This document shows, piece after piece, positions 59,001-64,000 of a stretch of 64,000 nucleotides of DNA (positions are counted from its first letter, which is position 1; each line of letters begins with the position of its first letter). Source of the stretch: Ostrinia nubilalis (taxonomy: Eukaryota > Arthropoda > Insecta > Lepidoptera > Crambidae). The stretch is from NCBI RefSeq assembly GCF_963855985.1, contig NC_087095.1, forward strand, positions 13,712,001 through 13,776,000, read 5' to 3'. The notes beneath the pieces were generated by a model. That model saw nothing but the letters and a program-made list of their open reading frames with translations. It was not told where the DNA came from and did no database searches. The position numbers and the translations under genes were made by a program.

Positions 59001-62000
59001 GCGTATTGATTCTACTATGATGCATATTGATGATAGTATTGAGCCAGAGTACAAGGAACAACTTATAAATATGCTTAATGAATACAGAGACTGTTTTGCA
59101 TTTTCGGTTAGGGAATTAGGATGCGTCAGTGGTGCTGAAATGGAAATCAATCTCAACGACACCTCTCCCGTTGTCTATAGGCCCTATCGTTTATCTAATA
59201 CCGAACGCGAAGTGGTGCGAAATATGGTCCAAGAGATGGAAGATTCCGGTATTATACAACAATCTTCATCTAACTATGCGTCACCAATTATTCTTATTCG
59301 TAAGAAAACTGGTGACTATCGGCTTTGCGTGGATTTTAGAGCATTGAATAAAAAAACTATTAAGGAACATTACCCCCTTCCACGAATAGACGATCAACTA
59401 GACAATCTATCTGGTCATAGATACTACACATCCTTGGATCTTGCGTCTGGTTATTATCAGATCCCCATGGAAAATGCATCTAAGCATTTAACAGCTTTCA
59501 TAACTCCGGACGGTCATTACGAGTTCAATCGGATGCCGTTTGGACTCGTTAATGCGCCGTCTGTTTTTCAAAAAACCATCAATAATATACTGGGAAACGC
59601 AAGATTCAAGGATGCGTTTGCGTATATGGATGACGTCATCATACCGTCAAAAACCGTGGAAGAGGGTCTCCAAATTCTTAAAAACATCTTGGACCTATTT
59701 CGAACCTCTGGTTTAACTTTAAATTTATCCAAATGCAATTTCCTTAAACAATCCATTGATTATCTGGGGTTTGAGGTTAATGAAAATGGGATAAAGCCCG
59801 GGAAAAAGAAGATAGAAGCGGTAGATAATTTTCCTAGACCTACAGACCAACATAAGGTCCGTCAATTTATTGGCTTAGCTAGTTTCTTCCGTCGTTTTAT
59901 AAAAGACTTTTCCATCATTGCAAGGCCCTTAACACAGCTTCTAAAGAAGGACACAAAATGGAAATGGGACAAAGTGGAGGAAAATGCTTTTAATACTCTA
60001 AAGAGTAAGCTTGTTGAACGCCCTATATTATCGTTTTACAATCCAGATTATGAGACGCAATTACATACTGATGCTTCAAAAGTAGGTATAGCTGGAATTT
60101 TAATGCAGAGACGTGATAAAGATTCACCTTTTAATGCGGTAGCATACTATAGTCGTCAAACATCTCCTGAGGAGGCTAAATTTACATCTTACGATTTAGA
60201 GACCTTAGCTGTTGTAGACTCCCTGAAAAGATTTAGGGTATACTTATTAGGTATTCCCTTCACCGTGGTTACTGACTGTAACTCATTACGATCCACCTTT
60301 GAAAAAAGAGATACATTGCCTAGGGTCGCGAAGTGGTGGAACATAATACAGGAGTTTGATATAAATATCGTTTATAAGCCGGGGACATCTATGACCCACG
60401 TAGATGCACTCAGCCGGAATCCAATTTCAAACACGATTGATGAATTCCAAGTTCGACAAATTGATACAGATTGGGTAGCTACAGTACAACAAAGCGATCC
60501 CGAACTGCAAAGAATAGTTCATATTTTAAATGATAAAGAAAGCGACAACATAACTGAAATTAAAAATGGGTTTATCGTTAAAAGGGGATTATTATACCGA
60601 AAAACTGAAAATGGAGATCGCTGGGTTGTACCAAAAGGAGTAAGGTGGCAAGTAATGAAATCTAATCATGATGAAATAGGGCATTTTGGGTTTGACAAGA
60701 CATATGAAAAGATAAAGAGTAATTATTGGTTTCCTAAAATGAGACGTTTTATAAAAAAATATGTTCAATCGTGTTTGGAATGCGCACATGCTAAGATTCC
60801 GGCTGGTAAAAAGGCAGGATTATTACACCCAATTGAAAAGGTCGACCAACCATTTCACACCTTACATATAGACCACTTAGGGCAATTTGTCCGCAGCAAA
60901 AAGAATAATTCGTATCTTTTATTAATTATCGATGCATTCACCAAATTCATTGTTCTTGTCCCAGTTAAGAGTACCAAGTCCAGTCATTCCATTAAAGCCA
61001 TAAAACACTATTTTCATACATTTAGTGTACCCAAGCGCCTGATTTCCGATAGAGGAACCTCTTTCACGTCTAAAACTTTTCAAAATTATGTTAGCTCCCT
61101 TGGCATCAAACACATTATGAATGCGGTGGCTACTCCACGTGCCAATGGCCAAGTGGAGCGCTATAATAGAACCGTTTTATCCGCATTAACGGCAATGAAC
61201 CACAGTAAGTCCGATAACACTTGGGATGAGTGTGTCTCTGAAATCCAATGGGGTCTTAATAATACATTAAACAAAGGGACAGGGAAGAGTCCAGCTCAGG
61301 CTCTTTTTGGCATAAATTTGGTTGGCACTCCAGATTCACTGCTTCAACTTAATGTCGTAGATGAATCTGTCAATTTTACACCACCCTTAGAAGAAACTAG
61401 AAAAGAAATAACAGATACAATAATAGTTAATCAAGAAAAACAAAAGGAACGATTCGATAAGTCCAGGAAAAACGTTACTTTCAAATTAGGAGAACTCGTT
61501 AGGGTAGAGAGAGAAGTCCCATCGGTAGGAAAAAGTAGGAAGCTACTTCCAAAAATCAGAGGGCCGTATCGTATCACTAAAATTTTAGACAACGACAGGT
61601 ATGTCGTAGAAGACACACCATTGTCCCGTAAAGGAAATAGAAAATTTAGTGGCATATTCTCTGTTGACAAAATTCATCCATGGATGGTATTTAATAGGGC
61701 AGATTCACAATCTGAATCGTCTAATAATGATGACAGTGAAAAAGTCTCACCGTTTGATCTGCTGCAAAACATGTAACAAATATTTTAGCATATTATTAAT
61801 AGTGATCTATTATTTACGACTCTATGAAAATGATTAAAGCTTAGATACATTATTTTGTTTTATATAATTATCATATTGAATATCTACATACAATACACGA
61901 ATGATGATATTCTTATATAAGTATTCTAATAAGTGATTTTTATCTTTATCATAAAAGTGATGAGGGTTTGACTGAAAACATGAAGGGGTTTCAGTAAACC

Positions 62001-63861
62001 TATGATTATGTGTTGTTTGACTGAGAACATGAAGGGGTCTCAGTTAAATAGTATTGAAGACATGAAGGGGCTTCAATAAAGAATAGTTAATAGCAAATTG
62101 TAATTATCTTATTGTTGTGGATATGTAGAGGCCTCAACAATAATTAAGCTATAATATTACTATGATGCAGATGATTTAATATTGTTTATATTTTGTTGTG
62201 GATATGTAGAGACCTCAACAATAATTAATCTATAATATTATTATGACGCAGATGATTTAAAATTGTATATATTTTGTTGTGGATATGTAGAGGCCTCAAC
62301 AATAAAATCAATAATATTAAAATAATATTATGTACCTAGATGATTTCATACTGTTTATATTGTGTAGAGATTTCAACAAATTTATTTATAAGTGTAGTTA
62401 TACGATGAAGATTATTTAATACTGTACAATGTATGTACGTATAATTTCCCGAGACGGGAAATATGTCAGGAAAGGCCGACTGTTAGAAAATCAGTAAATG
62501 TATGATTAATTCACATGAATTTATTTCAATTATTACTATTTCTTAATATTTTTTCTAATTTGTTTTTAAATTATAAGTAATTATACTGACTAACGCACGT
62601 GCTTCCGACTATGCGATTGGTGGGGAACACCCACTCCACTCGCCCCACTCTAACGGACATGATAAAAGGGCCGGGTAGCACGAGCGTTCGTCAGTGTGCG
62701 ACGAGAAGTCAAAGTGTAAAGAACTCTGTAAAAGTGTAATAAAGTGTGTGAAACTACAAGGAGTCTCATTCCAGCAAGATCCCTTTCACAAGTATTTTAA
62801 ACTTTTCAAGTTTCTATTGATAAAATAATAAATGGTAATGATAGATAAGATAATATTCCCCTTTCCTTTGAGTTTCAGTAAAGATGTAGAGCACTTAGCG
62901 CTCCAGCACACGGACGCCGCCACCGCGCCGCCGCCGCGCCGACGCCGCGCCCCTACACTGTTCATACTGCGGCGGCACGGCAGCGGGCTTCACGCGGCGC
63001 GTATAAACAGTGCAAAGGCGCGGGGGCGGCGCGGCGGCGGCGCGGCGGCGGCGTGTGCAGGAGCGCTTACTGAAACCTGACGCGAACTAGACCTAGAAAA
63101 GTCATGTTGCATTGTTTTGTTTCATTTGTCTACTATTTATTACACGTTCACGAACACTTAATGGTCAATCTTTATCATACAATTATAGCCGGCTAAACAC
63201 TTTAGAAAATAAAACAAAACTGCTCAACATGACGCTTCACTTTCCTGTTGAGAAGTCTGGTTGAAACATTCAATTATAGATTTTACCGAACCAGGATAAG
63301 GCCAAGTCTTTTGTCATTGCACAAATAAGTGTATTGCTTACTTATTATCTGAACATCAGACAACATTTTCCATCTATCTGTCATCGTCGAAACACAGCAC
63401 GACATCATTTTGTGTGACATTATGTAAGATGTTTGTTATATTTTCTTCTATTGGTACTTATCCGTGTTTACATCATGTCATTCGAATATGACACATGTCT
63501 TTTTCAGTTACAACGACGTAAATTCATACGTAATTATTTACAACGGGACTATTCTCACCTCTCGTTCCCACCGCTGCAACTCCTGTGTAGCCAGGCATCT
63601 ACAGCTTGACCGCCAACAAAAACCCAACCAGTGAAGGTCAAGTTTGTCCCAAGGAAAAGAACGCAACCGCAACGAAACTACTACAATAAGTAAGTAATTA
63701 CTTACAAGGGTCATACAAGCCAGTACGAAGGTAGAAGCGAGTGGCCAGGGCGTGGCGTGGCTATCCTGGGTCATCAGGCCAGCGAGCGTCCGACCAGACA
63801 ACCAGGCGGCCAGGACTGCCAGCGGAGACATCAGCATGATGCCCAAGCTGTCAACCATCAA
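56079..63861 (-). CDS. unidentified membrane protein, two 3' exons (partial)
   Basis: Two minus-strand exons fit together in phase 0: 63706-63861 (52 codons; acceptor after a T-run, donor GTAAGT) and the terminal exon 56079-56192 (37 codons plus stop). The first encodes two hydrophobic segments separated by a polar loop (SLGIMLMSPLAVLAAWL; ASTFVLACMTL). The second continues the membrane stretch (VCYYCWIVSAA), then a Trp/Arg-rich turn (GWWIWYRSQYE) and a short acidic tail. It is the C-terminus of a multi-pass membrane protein; I do not recognise the family. Upstream exons lie beyond 64000. The 7.5-kb intron holds an LTR retrotransposon in antisense and a GC-rich hairpin. The gene converges with PGRP copy C. 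Confidence 0.6.
56236..56370 (+). mobile_element. one arm of the AACGCGTGCAGATC MITE
   Basis: Begins 'aaagtttcaaccacaccaac' and matches the left and central part of the MITEs at 27571, 36654 and 53130 up to 'gatcgcgccgtgatcgc', then loses homology. A truncated copy in the intron of the minus-strand gene. Confidence 0.7.
56640..56749 (-). mobile_element. RTE LINE 3' fragment at LTR-element insertion site
   Basis: Antisense RTE end ('aaagacgtccactgctggac', 'aggcctcccccaaggttttcc', 'cggtcctgcgccgcccgcat'), preceded by a TTCG repeat. The LTR retrotransposon begins a few bases after it. Confidence 0.75.
56754..57061 (+). repeat. 5' LTR with promoter and poly(A) signal
   Basis: 308 bp. A TATA-like GATAAAAG at 56934-56941 precedes an insect-type initiator TCAGTG (56964) by about 30 bp. 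AATAAA is at about 57011. The transcript is therefore expected to start near 56965. The sequence just after the LTR (gttcagaaagcgggataac) does not begin with the TGG expected of a usual tRNA primer site. Confidence 0.85.
57079..57112 (+). repeat. hairpin in retrotransposon leader
   Basis: ACATTGAG and CTCAATGT form an 8-bp stem that extends through gtg/cac with a small bulge. It lies between the 5' LTR and the gag start. Position and shape would suit a packaging or priming structure, but no function is shown. Confidence 0.5.
57139..61776 (+). CDS. Gag-Pol polyprotein of Ty3/Gypsy retrotransposon
   Basis: Single frame of 1545 codons from the first ATG (aatcATGG, 57139); the frame is open for a further 19 codons upstream but has no ATG there. 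Order: a very basic, Ser/Arg-rich N-terminus (1-110), capsid-like region, two CCHC zinc knuckles (about 341-380; CYNCGVEGHPYYRC and a second), aspartic protease with FIDFGSQ (about 416), RT with LCVDFRALNKKT, LDLASGYYQI and the catalytic YMDDV (about 829), RNase H (LHTDAS, about 975), integrase HHCC finger (about 1176-1220), D-D-E core (IDHLG, SDRG, NGQVERYN at about 1245, 1303, 1337) and a C-terminal GPY/F module (about 1474). No frameshift or stop separates gag from pol. The protease triad is DFG rather than the usual DTG/DSG. All enzymatic motifs otherwise appear intact. Confidence 0.93.
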   Translation: MDKRRRKRKSGSPLTNEPESSVRDSRSQQRHRSPVSSNDSPDSEFESPVRKSRRVHRRDDSRGRHHRKRHRRRHRSKGSSRRSRRDSTSEVDQPGAPEPKDNREQEPGAAAPQPTTVSAPCPSTSDSNVLVNAFKDLIQTMKTDSGSERYPSLNVIPEFDPSKRNQTVDMWISKVNECAQIYNWTERQTIHYALPKLTGLAQKWYQGLPSLLFSWSEWQNKLKLAFPSDENYAQLLTEMLACKARFGESLEEYFYEKMVLLNRCKISGKNATDCILFGIDDRSVRTSAEAAQFTEPDKLLVYLRNVRVLKRTDKSITPLQPSNSEPKRQKFVKNVSNSKPTKCYNCGVEGHPYYRCEQPIKRCDTCHKVGHLTNDCPNKSGTQKSNTVLRISKEQDNDSKYFKLASVNGHNLNSFIDFGSQCTMIQESIAKTLVDSWSVSDLPILRGFGDSVVNCLGRCEVEIEVDSAKATVEALIVPDKLLRVPILLGQTFTEQDHVVVYKTKNKLKITSDSLKTIELYVSNPVYINKYTEVDVYSKPEYTGDLFIEPGLCQHHQRQYQSIQSVIRLNKGQGKIIIKGLAPSEFELVKDTLIVRALPLNELEILDVNRVEHNIQNKPEISRIDSTMMHIDDSIEPEYKEQLINMLNEYRDCFAFSVRELGCVSGAEMEINLNDTSPVVYRPYRLSNTEREVVRNMVQEMEDSGIIQQSSSNYASPIILIRKKTGDYRLCVDFRALNKKTIKEHYPLPRIDDQLDNLSGHRYYTSLDLASGYYQIPMENASKHLTAFITPDGHYEFNRMPFGLVNAPSVFQKTINNILGNARFKDAFAYMDDVIIPSKTVEEGLQILKNILDLFRTSGLTLNLSKCNFLKQSIDYLGFEVNENGIKPGKKKIEAVDNFPRPTDQHKVRQFIGLASFFRRFIKDFSIIARPLTQLLKKDTKWKWDKVEENAFNTLKSKLVERPILSFYNPDYETQLHTDASKVGIAGILMQRRDKDSPFNAVAYYSRQTSPEEAKFTSYDLETLAVVDSLKRFRVYLLGIPFTVVTDCNSLRSTFEKRDTLPRVAKWWNIIQEFDINIVYKPGTSMTHVDALSRNPISNTIDEFQVRQIDTDWVATVQQSDPELQRIVHILNDKESDNITEIKNGFIVKRGLLYRKTENGDRWVVPKGVRWQVMKSNHDEIGHFGFDKTYEKIKSNYWFPKMRRFIKKYVQSCLECAHAKIPAGKKAGLLHPIEKVDQPFHTLHIDHLGQFVRSKKNNSYLLLIIDAFTKFIVLVPVKSTKSSHSIKAIKHYFHTFSVPKRLISDRGTSFTSKTFQNYVSSLGIKHIMNAVATPRANGQVERYNRTVLSALTAMNHSKSDNTWDECVSEIQWGLNNTLNKGTGKSPAQALFGINLVGTPDSLLQLNVVDESVNFTPPLEETRKEITDTIIVNQEKQKERFDKSRKNVTFKLGELVRVEREVPSVGKSRKLLPKIRGPYRITKILDNDRYVVEDTPLSRKGNRKFSGIFSVDKIHPWMVFNRADSQSESSNNDDSEKVSPFDLLQNM
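61971..62380 (+). repeat. array of covarying stem-loops in retrotransposon 3' UTR
   Basis: At least six hairpins share a loop of the form AYATGWAGRGR. The first three have loop ACATGAAGGGG with stems ACTGAAA/TTTCAGT (61971-61995), ACTGAGA/TCTCAGT (62020-62044) and TATTGAAG/CTTCAATA (62052-62078); the stem bases differ but always pair. The next three have loop ATATGTAGAGG or ATATGTAGAGA and stems TTGTTG(T)GG/CC(T)CAACAA (about 62109-62142, 62194-62221, 62273-62302). A worn copy lies near 62359-62380. The second group also repeats its flanks ('gatgcagatgatttaa'). Confidence 0.8.
62481..62788 (+). repeat. 3' LTR
   Basis: 308 bp, matching the 5' LTR except one C/T difference near the end. Preceded by 'gtcaggaaaggccgac', a short purine-rich stretch that may serve as polypurine tract although it is not a pure one. 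Confidence 0.9.
62870..63080. repeat. GC-rich palindromic island
   Basis: The ends 'tttcagtaa' and 'ttactgaaac' and the inner 'gcgctccagcacacg' / 'cgtgtgcaggagcgc' pair with each other, as do the GCC/GGC-rich stretches between them. The middle has 'cactgttcatactg' facing 'tataaacagtg'. GC content is far above the surrounding intron. Reading frames here are artefacts of the GC-rich repeats. Probably a GC-rich MITE or similar hairpin element. Confidence 0.7.
63081..63705. other. intron, no feature seen
   Basis: Intronic sequence of the minus-strand gene between the GC-rich palindrome and the exon at 63706. No repeat or coding feature recognised. Confidence 0.45.
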
Positions 63862-63869
63862 CTGAAAAA

Positions 63870-63995
63870 AAAATCGTTCGTTCGTTTCAGCCAAATGACG
63901 TCCACTGCTGGACAAAGGCCTCCCCCAAGGATTTCCATAACAACCGGTCCTGCGCTGCCCGGATCCAGTTTCTTCCAGTGAAATCACCTTCATAA
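63870..63995 (-). mobile_element. RTE LINE 3' fragment
   Basis: Antisense RTE end directly upstream (in gene sense) of the exon at 63706-63861: 'cgttcgttcgtttcagccaa', 'gacgtccactgctggac', 'aggcctcccccaaggatttcc', 'ccggtcctgcgctgcccgga'. Only about 10 bp separate it from the splice acceptor T-run. Confidence 0.75.
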
Positions 63996-64000
63996 CACTA

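Larger units (their letters stand above)
56754..62788 (+). mobile_element. young Ty3/Gypsy LTR retrotransposon
   Basis: Full-length element of 6035 bp with two 308-bp LTRs (56754-57061 and 62481-62788) beginning TG and ending CA. By eye they differ at a single base near their ends (agacccc versus agatccc). CAAG is duplicated on both sides (56750-56753, 62789-62792). One long Gag-Pol frame, then about 700 bp of 3' untranslated sequence with stem-loops. No envelope frame. Domain order protease, RT, RNase H, integrase defines Ty3/Gypsy. It lies antisense to the host gene in whose intron it sits. Intact ends, frame and LTRs suggest recent activity. Confidence 0.92.

Noticed and set aside
61971..62310. 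CRISPR-like repeat array
   Set aside because: Eukaryotic context, variable spacing and stems that differ between units; it is part of an LTR retrotransposon 3' UTR.
61777..62480. Possible envelope gene after pol
   Set aside because: The interval is only about 700 bp, stop-rich and made of stem-loop repeats; no envelope-like frame exists.
62832..63080. Ala/Arg-rich open frame
   Set aside because: Produced by GC-rich palindromic repeats; no splice sites or protein-like pattern.

Overview
The window looks like lepidopteran (moth or butterfly) nuclear DNA: AT-rich, intron-containing genes, GT-AG splice sites, and repeat families typical of Lepidoptera (RTE-type LINE 3' ends, LEP1-type Helitrons with CTAG termini, SINE-like elements, many short inverted-repeat elements). 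This assignment rests on recognised sequence patterns, not on a database search.

Layout. (1) 1-9.3 kb: no convincing host gene; LINE tails, a hAT MITE with an 8-bp target duplication, a SINE and small MITEs. (2) 9.3-16.9 kb: two copies of a 2.5-kb transposon in opposite orientation, forming a giant palindrome. Both carry a decayed RTE reverse transcriptase. One is split by a 1.2-kb insert with a GC-rich patch and a TTGC microsatellite; the other sits inside a TA-flanked MITE. (3) 17.5-23 kb: a fold-back element with about 570-bp inverted termini, containing a truncated LINE (itself split by the same MITE family) and a TTAA-flanked piggyBac-like element. (4) 25.6-55.4 kb: three tandem copies (A, B, C) of a four-exon gene for a short secreted peptidoglycan recognition protein (PGRP), each predicted at 192 aa. 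Their introns and spacers are full of mobile DNA. (5) 56-64 kb: two 3' exons of a minus-strand membrane-protein gene whose large intron holds a young, nearly intact Ty3/Gypsy LTR retrotransposon in antisense.

The only host functions visible are the PGRP cluster and the unidentified membrane protein. The PGRPs keep the fold and disulfide cysteines but lack the Cys zinc ligand and the catalytic Tyr of amidase PGRPs, so they are predicted to sense or bind peptidoglycan rather than cut it. Copy C has also lost a zinc-ligand His. Copy B is a mosaic (5' half like C, 3' half like A), as expected from unequal crossing-over, with the switch mapped to under 50 bp next to exon 2. Each start codon is preceded by a kappaB-like/GATA pair.

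The most unusual signal outside genes is a series of stem-loops in the 3' untranslated part of the LTR retrotransposon: the stems change in a compensated way while the loop stays the same. Other highlights are a same-family Russian-doll insertion in intron 1 of PGRP copy C and an element that moved separately into B and C.
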